Assembly: GCA_903896545.1 (NCBI GenBank)
Contig: CAITYF010000222.1
Location: 1 to 36,928, forward strand
Source of the DNA: an uncultured Myxococcales bacterium
Lineage (GTDB): Bacteria > Myxococcota_A > UBA9042
Reading direction: 5' to 3'
DNA length: 36,928 nt
In this document: piece after piece, positions 24,993 to 34,650 of the stretch
Position numbering within the stretch: the first letter of the stretch is position 1
Layout of the letters: the number at the start of each line of letters is the position of its first letter
The notes under the pieces: model-generated
What the model was told of the DNA's origin: nothing
Database searches by the model: none
The model's input: only the letters and a program-made list of their open reading frames with translations
Position numbers and translations under genes: made by a program

Positions 24993-27971
24993 ATGCGGAA
25001 AGCGAATCTCGCGGTGCTGTGCTTTGTCTTCACGTCGCTGTTGAGCGCCTGCGGAAACGATGATGCCATTGAGCCCGGCGCCGACCCGGATGCGCTGGGG
25101 TCGCAAGGTGATGCGCTTTTGGACAGCGGAGCGCTCGATGCCGCCGCGCTTGGCGATGCGTTGACGCCTGCCGATGCAGCCGCCGATGCGACGGAGAACG
25201 CGGACGCAGCGGGATTGGATGCCGCGGCTCAAGACGGTGTGTCGAGCGACGCGACGGATTCGGAGGTCTCGCTCCCGGACGTGCAAGACGCGCTGAACGC
25301 GGCTGACGTGGCTGTCGCGGATGCAGACACGACGGGTGCGGATACCAACGTTGCGTGCGTTCCGACCGACTGTTCCGACGGCAACCCTTGCACAACCGAC
25401 CTGTGCGCCGCTGGAGGTTGCACGCACGCCGCGATACCCGGTTGCTCGCCGCCCGTCACTGGCTGCGACGCGAAGACGCCGTGCGCCGCGGGTGTGTGCA
25501 ACCCGGTTTCACACGCGTGCGTAGCGTGCCTCACGACGGCGGACTGCGGCGGCACCGGCGTTTGTCTGGCCAACCTGTGCGTCGCGGCGCCCAAGTGCGT
25601 GTCCGACGTTGACTGCAAAGCGACAAAACAAGTGTGCGACATCGCGGGTGGCGCGTGCGTCGACTGCAACAGCAACACCGACTGCGGCGTGGCGCAAACG
25701 TGCACCGGCCACAAGTGCGTCGACACGCCGCCGTGCAAAAGCAGCAAGGATTGCGCTGCGATTTGCAACCTGCAGACGGGAACCTGCGTGGACTGCCTGC
25801 TGGATTCCGATTGCAAGGCTAATGAGTTCTGCAGCGCCTCCACGCATGCCTGCGTTGCCGACGTTTGCAGTGGCGTTTCCTGCACCGGCGCCACGGCGTT
25901 TGGCTGCCTGCCCAATGGCAGCGGGTTCACAACGGGCGCGCTCTGCGCGGACGGCAAGCCCTGCACAACCGACAGCTGCGTCACGGGCACCGGCTGTGTG
26001 TACGCAGACAACGCCGCCGCGTGCGACGACGGCGACGCATGCACCTTGGGCGACGCGTGCGCGGGCGGCAGCTGCAAGAGCGGCGTTGCGGTCGACTGCA
26101 ACGACGGACAAGTGTGCACTTTTGACAGCTGCAACAAGTCCAGCGGCTGCGTGCACACCAACGTGACTGCTGTGTGCGACGACGGCTTGACCTGCACGAG
26201 CAACGACACGTGCGTCGCCGGGAAGTGCACCGGCACGACGACATGCGATGACGCGAATCCTTGCACCACGAACAGCTGCGACGCCAGCGGCGCGTGCCTC
26301 TTCCTCCCCGCGACCGGTGCGTGCTCGGACGGCGAACCTTGCACGGCGCAGGACGCGTGCGTCGCGGGCAAGTGCGTCGGCGGCACGCCACTCCTGTGTG
26401 ACGACAAGAATGTGTGCACGATCGACAGCTGCGTACCCGGTCAAGGATGCGTCTTCCAATCGGTCGCGGGCACGGTCGCCTGCGACGACGGAAACGGCTG
26501 CACAACGGGCGACACCTGCACCGTCGCTGGCGCTTGTGTGGGCACGGCAAAAATCTGCAACGACGGCAATGCCTGCACCACGGACAGCTGTGTCAACGGC
26601 GCGTGCACCTTCAGCAACCTCCCGGACGGCTCAGGCTGCGGGACGTTTGACGGCTGCACCGGCGATTTCTGCGCCGCGGGCGTGTGCCTCGTTGGACAGA
26701 CGCGCTTGTGGGAGAAGTCCGTCGACGGTCCGAGCACGCTGGATCGCTTCTACGGCGTGAGCGCGACGGTGGACGGCGGTTTTGCGCTGGTCGGCGACAC
26801 GACGATCGCAAACGCCGGGCGTGACGGCTGGCTCGTCAAGCTGGACGCCGCGGGCAACACCAAGTGGTCGCAGCACTGGGGCAGCAACGGCAACGACCGC
26901 TTGAGCGGCGTGGTCAGCAATGCGGACGGCACATTGGTCGCCGTCGGCCAGACGGTGACGGGCAACAACAGCACCAGTGGCTGGTACGTCAAGACCGACG
27001 CGACAGGCAACGTACTCGCCAACACGACGCTCGGCGGCAACAGCGCCTCGGACCGCTTTGACGCCATCGCACTGCATCCGGCTGGCGGCAGCGTCGGCGT
27101 CGGCGCCCGCGCAGGCCAGAACAGCCTCGACGGGTGGATCGTGCGCTGGGACGCGAACGGCAACGTGCTGTGGAACAACACCTACAACGGCGTGCAGGGC
27201 GGCGGCGGCCAGGGCGACGACAGCCTGCGCGGCCTCGTCGTCAACAGCGACGGCAGCATCGTCGCTGTCGGCAGCGCCCAGGGCAACAACACCTCTTCGG
27301 GTTGGATCCTCAAGGTGGACGCCAGCGGCAACCAGGTCTTCAGCCGCACGTTTGGCCAGAACTACTCCGGCTCTGCGTTCTTTGGCGTCGTCGCGAACGG
27401 CACCGGCTACGCGGTCGCGGGCTCCGACCCGACCAACGGCAACAACAACATCGACGGCCTCCTGCTGTTTGTCGATGCCGCCGGCCAGTCTCCAAGCAGC
27501 CGCTGGTTCAACGCCGCCAACACCGACGTCTTCTACACCATCGCCGCGTTGCCGACCGGCGGCTTCCTGTTGGCGGGCTCGCAGTCCAGCAACGGCGGCA
27601 CGGCGTGGTACCTGCGCGTGGACGGCGCGGGCAACCAGCAGTGGAGCAAGACGTGGGGCAACGCCGATGCTGACGGCGCGCAGGCGCTCATCTGGAACGC
27701 CGACAACACAGCGACTGTGGCCGGTTTCCTGGGCACGGGCACAAACGCCGGGACCGACGGATTGGCACGTCGCGTGGACGCATGGGGCAATCCGAGCTGT
27801 GCGACGTCCGGTTCGTGCTTGAGCAAGCAGCCCAATGACTGCGACGACGCCAACCCCTGCACGTTCGACGCCTGCGGTCAGGGCGCGTGCAGCCACACGA
27901 ACTTGCCCAACGGAACGACGTGCAATGCCAACGGCTGGCAGTGCGACGCGGGCCAGTGCGTCGCGGGGTGA
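24993..27971 (+). CDS. Cys-repeat plus seven-blade beta-propeller lipoprotein
   Basis: A 992-residue predicted lipoprotein (lipobox LSAC at Cys20). An Asp/Ala linker (to about residue 115) is followed by Cys modules to about residue 565, of the same C[DN]DGxxCTxxxC kind as the 13865 gene. Residues about 570-935 contain seven similar segments, each with a GGxxxVG strand, a short loop, DGWxVKxDxxGN and a W-rich strand, as in a seven-blade propeller. The chain closes with one more Cys module (CDDANPCTFDAC, ending CVAG). No enzymatic motif. I infer a surface binding or adhesion protein. CCAGGA lies five bases upstream of the ATG. Confidence 0.85.
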   Translation: MRKANLAVLCFVFTSLLSACGNDDAIEPGADPDALGSQGDALLDSGALDAAALGDALTPADAAADATENADAAGLDAAAQDGVSSDATDSEVSLPDVQDALNAADVAVADADTTGADTNVACVPTDCSDGNPCTTDLCAAGGCTHAAIPGCSPPVTGCDAKTPCAAGVCNPVSHACVACLTTADCGGTGVCLANLCVAAPKCVSDVDCKATKQVCDIAGGACVDCNSNTDCGVAQTCTGHKCVDTPPCKSSKDCAAICNLQTGTCVDCLLDSDCKANEFCSASTHACVADVCSGVSCTGATAFGCLPNGSGFTTGALCADGKPCTTDSCVTGTGCVYADNAAACDDGDACTLGDACAGGSCKSGVAVDCNDGQVCTFDSCNKSSGCVHTNVTAVCDDGLTCTSNDTCVAGKCTGTTTCDDANPCTTNSCDASGACLFLPATGACSDGEPCTAQDACVAGKCVGGTPLLCDDKNVCTIDSCVPGQGCVFQSVAGTVACDDGNGCTTGDTCTVAGACVGTAKICNDGNACTTDSCVNGACTFSNLPDGSGCGTFDGCTGDFCAAGVCLVGQTRLWEKSVDGPSTLDRFYGVSATVDGGFALVGDTTIANAGRDGWLVKLDAAGNTKWSQHWGSNGNDRLSGVVSNADGTLVAVGQTVTGNNSTSGWYVKTDATGNVLANTTLGGNSASDRFDAIALHPAGGSVGVGARAGQNSLDGWIVRWDANGNVLWNNTYNGVQGGGGQGDDSLRGLVVNSDGSIVAVGSAQGNNTSSGWILKVDASGNQVFSRTFGQNYSGSAFFGVVANGTGYAVAGSDPTNGNNNIDGLLLFVDAAGQSPSSRWFNAANTDVFYTIAALPTGGFLLAGSQSSNGGTAWYLRVDGAGNQQWSKTWGNADADGAQALIWNADNTATVAGFLGTGTNAGTDGLARRVDAWGNPSCATSGSCLSKQPNDCDDANPCTFDACGQGACSHTNLPNGTTCNANGWQCDAGQCVAG

Positions 27972-28083
27972 GTTTGCCAGGTTGAAGGCAGTTGGGATGA
28001 ACCCGACGAAGACCAAGCGCCCGCTGCGCTGGGTGGAGTCTTTCTTTCGCGCGCCGCGGGCGGTGAAGGGCGAGGATGGTAAG

Positions 28084-28189
28084 GTGAGGCGTTACTTGGC
28101 CATGAACCGACGCCGTGCTTGGCAAAGTGAGGCGTCGCTTTCCCGTGAACCGGGCCTGCAAGCGGGCGAGTGAGGCGTTCACCGGCCCC
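28084..28189. repeat. 43-bp tandem repeat array B (two full units plus a partial)
   Basis: Two units of exactly 43 bases start at 28084 and 28127, with a partial one at 28170 running into the 3' end of mfd. They share with array A the GTGAGGCGT start, the TGAACCG core and the alternation of a GTGCTTGG-type end with a GCAAGCGGG-type end. As with array A, this array lies between two convergent genes. Upstream 27972-28083 holds no clear unit. Confidence 0.85.
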
Positions 28190-31100
28190 TCACCGCCGCG
28201 ACACAATCCGCAACCGTCCCTGATTCCGCGGCTCCACACCCAACGCCGGCCGCACCTCCGGCTCCGGCATCACGTCAATCACCACGTCCGTCGGGTTCTC
28301 CGCCCACTTCCGCAGCGTCCGCAGCAGGTCCTTGGTCGCCTGCACCGGGTTGTCCTGCTCGCGCGCCGTCAGCGTCTTGGTCAGCACCATGTCCGGCGTC
28401 AGGCGATACAGCGACCCGCGCTGGTTCACCAGCGGCAGCAGCAATTCCGGCTGCAAGCGACCGCGCTCGTGCAGCGTCAGTGCCACGGCCATCGGCCCCT
28501 GCTCGACCTTCTGCACGCCCAGCGCAATGGCCAGCACGCGCAGCTCCAGCGTCTCAAACAGCGCCATCGCCGACGGCGGCAGGCGCCCGTAGCGGTCCAC
28601 CACCGCGCGCATGGCGATGTCCAGTTCTTCCTCGTTGCGCACGCCTGCAAGGCGCTTGTAGGCGGCCAAACGCTGCGTGGGGTCGGGCACGTACGTCTCT
28701 GGCAGGAACGCCGTCAGCGCGACCTTGATCTCCGGATCCACAGGCGCGCCCAGGTCCTCGCCGCGGATTTCTTGCACCGCTTCTTCCAGCAGTTTGACGT
28801 AAAGCTCGTAACCAATTTCCGCGATGTGGCCCGTTTGCTCTTCACCCAGCAAATTACCCGCGCCGCGGATTTCCAGGTCGTGACTCGCAATTTGCACGCC
28901 CGAACCCAGCTCCGAGAACCGCTCCAGCACCGCCACGCGCCGCGCGCCGTCGGTTGTCATGCGCTCGCGCTCCGGCACGGTCAGGTAGCACCACGCGCGC
29001 ACGCTCGACCGCCCCACGCGACCGCGGAGCTGGTACAACTGCGCCAAACCAAACGTGTCGGCGCGCTCGATGAACATCGTGTTGGCGTTGGGAATGTCGA
29101 GGCCCGACTCGATGATCGTCGTGGAAATCAGCACGTTGGCTTCGCGGCGCATGAACCGCAGCATCGCGTCTTCCAGCTCGCCTTCGTCCATCTGCCCGTG
29201 CGCCACGACCGGCTTCACGCCCGGCACCAGCGACTTCAGGTGCTCGGCGATTTCCGGCAGCCGCGCGATGCGGTTGCACACGTAGAACGCCTGACCGCCG
29301 CGGTTCAGCTCGCGCTCCAGCGCCTCTTGCAACACGTCATCCGCGCCGCGACACACGATCGTGCGCACCGACTTCCGATTCTCCGGCGGCGTGGCAATCA
29401 ACGACAAATCGCGCAAGCCCAGCGTCGCCAGCTGCAAAGTGCGCGGAATCGGCGTGGCGGACATCGTCATACAGTCGACATTCGTCCGCCATTTCTTGAT
29501 GGCTTCCTTGTGACTCACGCCAAAGCGGTGCTCTTCGTCGATGATGAGCAGCCCCAGATCCTTGAAGTTCACGTCCTTGGACAACAGCCGGTGCGTGCCT
29601 ACGACGATGTCGACCTCGCCTTTGGCGATCGCCTCAATCGTCTCGCGCTGCTCCGCTGCCGACAAGAAGCGCGACAGCGACGCCACGCGGATCGGCAGAC
29701 CTTGGCAGCGCTCGGCAAACGTCAGGCGATGCTGCTCCGCCAGCACGGTCGTCGGCGCCAGAATCGCGACCTGCTTGCCGTCCAGCGCGACCTTGACCGC
29801 GCCACGCACCGCGACTTCGGTCTTGCCATAGCCCACGTCGCCGCAGACAAGGCGATCCATCGGCCGTGGCAGCGACAAATCAATCAGCAAGTCGTCAATC
29901 GCGCGCTGCTGATCCGGCGTTTCTTCCCACGGGAACGACGCCTCCCACTCGCGGTAGACTTCATCGGGCGCGGAAAACGCGTGACCGGGACGCGCCGCGC
30001 GCTCCGCATACAGCCGCACAAGCTCCTGCGCCGCTTCCGCCACGGCCTTTTTCGCGCGCTTCTTGGCCTTCAGCCAGCGGTCGTGACCCAGCCGGTCCAA
30101 TTGCGGCGACGCATCCTCGCCCGACACGAACTTCTGCACGCGCTCCAGGCTCGTCACCGGCACGTACAGGCGCTGGTCTTCTTTGTAGATAATGAGCAGA
30201 AAATCCTGCTCCACGCCGCCCGCCGCCATGCGCTGCAAACCGACGTAGCGGCCAATGCCGTGGTCAACGTGCACGATGTAGTCGCCCTCGTTCAGCTCCG
30301 CCATGTCGCGGATGAACTGCCCCGCCGAGCGCTTTTTCTTGCGCAGCGACTCTGGCTTGTGCGTTTTGTGGCCAAAAATCTCGTCTTCGTCGATGACAAC
30401 GAGCTTCAACGCCTCGATGTGGTAGCCCTCGCCGGAACCGCCGAGCACGAGGAGCGCGTCGAGATCCTTGCGCAGCCGCAAAGTCGGCATGTCCGCGGGG
30501 CGCAGCGCGCCTTGGTGGAACTCGCTGCCGATGCCGTAGTGCCGCAGGATCGTCGCCAGCCGCTCGCGACCGCCTTCCGAGTGCGCCGCGATGACGACCA
30601 GTTCCTGCAGCTTGCGCGCCAACCGAATCCGCTGCACCAACGGCCGCAGGCCTTCATCACGACCGCGCGCTTCGTGCAATTCACGCGCCACGTCGCGGTT
30701 GTTGCCCACGTCCAACTGGAAAGTCGGCGCCGTGCGGCCTTCCTCGAAGATCGCGAACGGCCGCACGTAGAGCTGCGTGTGCTGCAGCAGCTGCTGGCGG
30801 ACTTCGTCCGGCGATGCGGCGAGCTGTTCTGGCGGGTAACACAGCCGATGCGCGTCGCGTGCCTCGTGGTACTGCAGCTGCAGCTGCTGCCACGCGGTTT
30901 CCATCGCCTGAAAGCACGCGTCGGGCTGGTCGAGCACAACCACAGGCGAAACTGTGCCGATGACCGGCGCCAACTGCAGAATCGTCGCCTGCTCCGGCGT
31001 GATGCCCGCGCGCAGCGCTTCCAGACCGGGCACGACGTGACCCGCGCGCAGCTCGTCCAGAATCGACCGCAGCTCCACGTTGCCGACGTCGTGCAGATCC

Positions 31101-31855
31101 GCGAGGTCCGTCAGGTTCTTCGCCGCCAACGGCAGGGATGACGGCTCGATCAGCAGTTCGCGCACCGGCGGCAGCACCACGTCGATCAGGCTGTGACCCG
31201 TCGCGGCTTGCGTTTCGGGGTCAAAAAAGCGGATCGCGGACACGTCGTCGCGCGCCATGTCGATGCGCGTGGGCTCCAGGTACAGCGGGCTCCAGACGTC
31301 GATGCCATCACCGCGCAGCGTAAACGTGCCCGGATCCTCGCAGACGGGCACCTGCTCGTAGCCACCCGCCAACAGCTGCTCAACAAGCTCCACGGTGTCC
31401 AGATTGCTGCCCACCGTCGCCATCGCCGTCGCGCGGTCGAACTGCTGCGACGCCAGCGTGCGGTGCAGAAGCGCTTCGGCAGTCACGACCACGGCCGCCA
31501 CGCCCAGCCCCAGATTCAGCCGATAACCCGCCGCCAGCCGCGCTTGCACGTTCTGCCGCAGCGGCTGCACGTCGTGATACGGCGAGACGTCGTTGGCCTC
31601 GTAGCCCAGCACCGGCGCGAGACCGGGCCACAGCTCACCTTCAAAAGAGCCCAAACCTTCCACGACCTGTGCCAAGCGCTGCACCGTCGGCACGACGATG
31701 AGGAGCGGCCGATTCACGCGCGACCGGATGACGGCGAGCAAGAGCGGCACCACGCCCGCTTCAGCAGTCGCCAGCACTTGCAGCGGCGTGCGGTGCTCCA
31801 GAGAAAGGATGAGCCCTTCAAAGTCAAAGCGGCGCGGCTGGTGGGGAGTGGCCAT
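28190..31855 (-). CDS. mfd: transcription-repair coupling factor Mfd
   Basis: A 1221-residue protein, slightly longer than the usual ~1150. An N-terminal UvrB-homology part (about 25-340) is followed by the RNA-polymerase-interacting CarD-like domain (about 521-575: GDYIVHVDHGIGRYVGL), then superfamily 2 helicase motifs: GDVGYGKTE (672-680), APTTVLAEQH, IIDEEHRFGV (771-780), TMSATPIPRTL, and QLRGRVGRS. The C-terminal TRCF domain is present. Mfd removes stalled RNA polymerase and recruits excision repair. The start at 31855 fits the family N-terminus; no strong ribosome-binding site is seen, and the frame remains open upstream without homology. Divergent from a vWA lipoprotein. Confidence 0.97.
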   Translation of the reverse strand: MATPHQPRRFDFEGLILSLEHRTPLQVLATAEAGVVPLLLAVIRSRVNRPLLIVVPTVQRLAQVVEGLGSFEGELWPGLAPVLGYEANDVSPYHDVQPLRQNVQARLAAGYRLNLGLGVAAVVVTAEALLHRTLASQQFDRATAMATVGSNLDTVELVEQLLAGGYEQVPVCEDPGTFTLRGDGIDVWSPLYLEPTRIDMARDDVSAIRFFDPETQAATGHSLIDVVLPPVRELLIEPSSLPLAAKNLTDLADLHDVGNVELRSILDELRAGHVVPGLEALRAGITPEQATILQLAPVIGTVSPVVVLDQPDACFQAMETAWQQLQLQYHEARDAHRLCYPPEQLAASPDEVRQQLLQHTQLYVRPFAIFEEGRTAPTFQLDVGNNRDVARELHEARGRDEGLRPLVQRIRLARKLQELVVIAAHSEGGRERLATILRHYGIGSEFHQGALRPADMPTLRLRKDLDALLVLGGSGEGYHIEALKLVVIDEDEIFGHKTHKPESLRKKKRSAGQFIRDMAELNEGDYIVHVDHGIGRYVGLQRMAAGGVEQDFLLIIYKEDQRLYVPVTSLERVQKFVSGEDASPQLDRLGHDRWLKAKKRAKKAVAEAAQELVRLYAERAARPGHAFSAPDEVYREWEASFPWEETPDQQRAIDDLLIDLSLPRPMDRLVCGDVGYGKTEVAVRGAVKVALDGKQVAILAPTTVLAEQHRLTFAERCQGLPIRVASLSRFLSAAEQRETIEAIAKGEVDIVVGTHRLLSKDVNFKDLGLLIIDEEHRFGVSHKEAIKKWRTNVDCMTMSATPIPRTLQLATLGLRDLSLIATPPENRKSVRTIVCRGADDVLQEALERELNRGGQAFYVCNRIARLPEIAEHLKSLVPGVKPVVAHGQMDEGELEDAMLRFMRREANVLISTTIIESGLDIPNANTMFIERADTFGLAQLYQLRGRVGRSSVRAWCYLTVPERERMTTDGARRVAVLERFSELGSGVQIASHDLEIRGAGNLLGEEQTGHIAEIGYELYVKLLEEAVQEIRGEDLGAPVDPEIKVALTAFLPETYVPDPTQRLAAYKRLAGVRNEEELDIAMRAVVDRYGRLPPSAMALFETLELRVLAIALGVQKVEQGPMAVALTLHERGRLQPELLLPLVNQRGSLYRLTPDMVLTKTLTAREQDNPVQATKDLLRTLRKWAENPTDVVIDVMPEPEVRPALGVEPRNQGRLRIVSRR

Positions 31856-31944
31856 GGGGAGGCGCAGCTTAGGCGCTGCGGTGCGGTTGGGCAACGCCTC
31901 GCGCGGTTTCTGTAAGGGCAAGCGGCGATTGCGGCGGAGTGGGC

Positions 31945-31969
31945 GGTCAAGAGGGCGCGTCTCTTGACC
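31945..31969. promoter_or_regulatory. 25-bp perfect palindrome in the mfd/vWA intergenic region
   Basis: GGTCAAGAG (31945-31953) and CTCTTGACC (31961-31969) are exact inverted copies separated by seven bases. The right arm contains TTGACC (31964-31969), which with CAGAGT at 31987-31992 makes a weak plus-strand promoter for the vWA gene. The layout is typical of a dimeric regulator's operator; no regulator gene is seen nearby. The remainder of 31856-32047 holds no gene. Confidence 0.45.
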
Positions 31970-32047
31970 AGAGCGACAAGCGAACGCAGAGTGGAAGGCG
32001 GAATGCGCGGCATGTGCGGCGGGTTCTGCAGACAGGAGCGCGGAATC

Positions 32048-33661
32048 GTGAGCAGTTCTGGCACAATCAGCGGATGTCGAAGCCTCGGCCTTGTCTGGAC
32101 GGTCGCGATCCTGTGCGCCTGCGATCCGGTCTACCCCGCCGTGGACGGAGCGGACGCCACAACGGACGCTGCAGATGTCGGCCACCTGGAGCCCAACGGC
32201 GGCACCATTTACGGCGACGACAAGACGTGCGGCAACAACTGCCCCTCCTACCCGCACACCGACGAGAGTTGCGCCGAGGGCACGTGCGGCTACCAGTGCA
32301 AAGGCGACTTCCTCGATTGCAACGGCAAACCGACCGACGGCTGCGAGATCAGCGTCAAGAGCGACCCCGCGCACTGCGGCAGCTGCGCCAACAATTGTGG
32401 CAGCGTGACCAACGGCACGCCGACCTGCGTAGACTTTTTGTGCCGCGCGTCCTGCGATCCCGGATGGGGCAGCTGCAGCAACAACCCCGCGCAGTGCGAG
32501 ACGCACACCGACGTTGACCCGTACCATTGCGGCGATTGCAAAACGCCGTGCACCGGCAACATCCACGCCGCGCCGCACTGTGAAGGCGGCAAGTGCACGT
32601 TCCACTGCTCGCCCGGCTTTGACGACTGCAACGGCGACAGCACCGACGGCTGCGAGATCGACGTCTACAACGACCCGCATCACTGCGGCAGTTGCGGCAT
32701 TGACTGCAAGGAACTCGGCTGCTCGCAAGGTACCTGTACATGCGCGTCGAGCACGCAGACCGCGAGCCTCGCGCCGCTCGACTTGTACTTCATGATGGAC
32801 CAGTCCGGCTCGATGGACCTGAAGACCGGAACGGGCGTGACCAAGTGGGCGGCGATCTCCAAGGCGCTGGAAGGCTTCTTGAACGACGCGAATTCGAGCG
32901 GAATCGGCGTGGGCATCCAATTCTTCCCACTCACGACCTGCAATGCGTCCGAATACGCGAAGCCTGAAGTGGAGATCGTCGACCTGCCCGCCGCGGCGAC
33001 GAAGATCATGGCGTCGATAGCCAAACACGGTCCCAATGGCTCGACGCCAACGGCAGCGGCGCTGGAAGGCGCGATTTCCTACGCACAGGTGTTCGGCAAG
33101 ACCAAGCCAGGACACACCATCGCGGTCGTGCTCGCCACGGACGGCATCCCGACGGGCTGCGCGCCCAACGACACCCTGGCGGTCGTCTCCAAAATCGCCG
33201 CTGCAGGCGTCAGCAGCGCGGAAAACGTGCGGACGTTCGTCATCGGCGTGGGCGCGGAAACGGCGTCGTTGAACGCAATCGCCGTCGCGGGCGGCACAAA
33301 GTCAGCGCTCATCGTCGACGTGGCAGGCAACGTCGAGCAGCAGTTCGCGGCAGCCTTAAAGGCGATTCAAGGTCAGGCACTGGCTTGTTCGTACGCAATT
33401 CCGGTGCCGAAGGACGGAAAGACGGTCGACTTCAACAAAGTGAATGTGCAGATCACGCTGAGCGGCGGCAAACCGTTCCTGTTGAACTACGTGCCCACGG
33501 ACAAGGACTGCAGCACAACGACGGGCGGTTGGCATTTTGACGATCCGTCGTTGCCGACCAAGATTTTGCTCTGCGCGACGAGCTGCGCGCTGCCACTCAA
33601 CGTGTCTACGGCGAAAGTGGAGATTCTCCTTGGTTGCGCCCGGACGAGCGCGCCCCCGTAG
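32048..33661 (+). CDS. vWA-domain lipoprotein with Cys modules
   Basis: A 537-residue predicted lipoprotein starting at GTG with AGGAG nine bases upstream. The signal ends in LCAC (Cys25). Residues about 60-235 hold Cys modules of the type DGCEI-x-D-x-x-HCG-x-C plus C-x-x-GxC, with spacing unlike the CDDGNxCT repeats elsewhere. A von Willebrand A domain follows (about 243-440): LYFMMDQSGSM contains the metal-site DxSxS, and VVLATDGIPTGC and FVIGVGAE are the later MIDAS strands. The C-terminal 90 residues form a beta-rich tail with a closing Cys cluster. It is likely a surface adhesion or binding protein using Mg2+. Divergent from mfd. Confidence 0.88.
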   Translation: MSSSGTISGCRSLGLVWTVAILCACDPVYPAVDGADATTDAADVGHLEPNGGTIYGDDKTCGNNCPSYPHTDESCAEGTCGYQCKGDFLDCNGKPTDGCEISVKSDPAHCGSCANNCGSVTNGTPTCVDFLCRASCDPGWGSCSNNPAQCETHTDVDPYHCGDCKTPCTGNIHAAPHCEGGKCTFHCSPGFDDCNGDSTDGCEIDVYNDPHHCGSCGIDCKELGCSQGTCTCASSTQTASLAPLDLYFMMDQSGSMDLKTGTGVTKWAAISKALEGFLNDANSSGIGVGIQFFPLTTCNASEYAKPEVEIVDLPAAATKIMASIAKHGPNGSTPTAAALEGAISYAQVFGKTKPGHTIAVVLATDGIPTGCAPNDTLAVVSKIAAAGVSSAENVRTFVIGVGAETASLNAIAVAGGTKSALIVDVAGNVEQQFAAALKAIQGQALACSYAIPVPKDGKTVDFNKVNVQITLSGGKPFLLNYVPTDKDCSTTTGGWHFDDPSLPTKILLCATSCALPLNVSTAKVEILLGCARTSAPP

Positions 33662-33741
33662 CAGGCTCGTTGCTTGCACGTGCCCGCAACCTGCGGTATG
33701 GCCTCGTCACCGCGTCCGTTACGCGGCAAGCGAGACTTTGC

Positions 33742-34635
33742 ATGACCGCACCGCTCCCCCCCGGCTGTCGCGAACGCACGATCGCCACCGCGACGCTGAA
33801 ACACATGCACCTTGTGGAAGCAGGCGATCCGCACGCGCCGCTGGTGGTGCTGCTGCACGGCTTCCCGGAATTCTGGTACTCGTGGCGACATCAACTGACA
33901 GCGCTCGCGGCGGAGTTTCACGTCGTAGCACCGGATCTGCGCGGCTACGGCGGCACGGAGAAGCCCGATACCGGCTATGACATCCTGACGCTGGCGGCGG
34001 ACATCAACGCGCTGCTCGCGGCGCTGACCGAAGGCGAACTGACGCGGCGTCCGGTGACGCTCGTCGGTCACGACTGGGGCGGCGTGGTGGCATGGGCAAC
34101 GGCGTCGCTCCACCCCGCACGGATCGACAAGCTGGTGGCCATCGACGCGCCGCACCTGCTCGCTTACCTGCGGAGTCTCAAAAAGGCGCCTGGCCAGGTG
34201 GCAAAGTCGTGGTACATCGGGATGTTCCAGGCGCCCGGTTTTTTCGAGTGGCTCTACCGCCGCGATCCGCAGAAAATGATGACGAAGATGCTGATGGGCG
34301 CGGCGGTTCGGCGCGAAGTGTTCACACCAGAAGAAATCGGCCATTACGTCGCCGCGATGGCGGATCCCAAGACGCTGCCCTGCGCGTTGGCGTACTACCG
34401 CGCGCTACCGGGAGCGCTGGGGCACCTGGACGACCTCCGCGCGCCCGTGACAGCGTCGACGCTGGTGCTGTGGGGTGCAGACGATCCCGCTTTGGGCGTA
34501 GACTTGATCGAAGCGTGCCGCTCGGTGGTGGACGCGCCGTTTGAATCGCAGGTTTTTGCCGACGCGGGCCACTGGCTGCAGCAGGAAAAGCCGCAGGAAG
34601 TGAGCGCCGCGATTGGCGCGTTTGCCGCACGGTAG
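33742..34635 (+). CDS. alpha/beta hydrolase, epoxide-hydrolase type
   Basis: A 297-residue soluble enzyme. It has the oxyanion motif HGFPEFWYSW (39-48), the DLRGYGGTEKP turn, the nucleophile elbow GHDWGG with Asp111, an Asp247/248 pair in LWGADDPAL, and catalytic His277 in DAGHW. An Asp nucleophile and FPEFWYSW are typical of epoxide hydrolases and the related haloalkane and fluoroacetate dehalogenases. A cap region between lies around 140-220, with Tyr218 and Tyr219 as candidate epoxide-protonating residues. I favour epoxide hydrolase. ATG at 33742; no signal peptide. Sixteen bases separate its stop from the next gene. Confidence 0.9.
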   Translation: MTAPLPPGCRERTIATATLKHMHLVEAGDPHAPLVVLLHGFPEFWYSWRHQLTALAAEFHVVAPDLRGYGGTEKPDTGYDILTLAADINALLAALTEGELTRRPVTLVGHDWGGVVAWATASLHPARIDKLVAIDAPHLLAYLRSLKKAPGQVAKSWYIGMFQAPGFFEWLYRRDPQKMMTKMLMGAAVRREVFTPEEIGHYVAAMADPKTLPCALAYYRALPGALGHLDDLRAPVTASTLVLWGADDPALGVDLIEACRSVVDAPFESQVFADAGHWLQQEKPQEVSAAIGAFAAR

Positions 34636-34650
34636 AACAGAGGGACCACG

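Noticed and set aside
28115..31141. 1008-codon plus-strand open frame inside mfd
   Set aside because: It lies opposite unmistakable Mfd helicase motifs, and its composition (Arg, Gln, His) is that of an antisense shadow.
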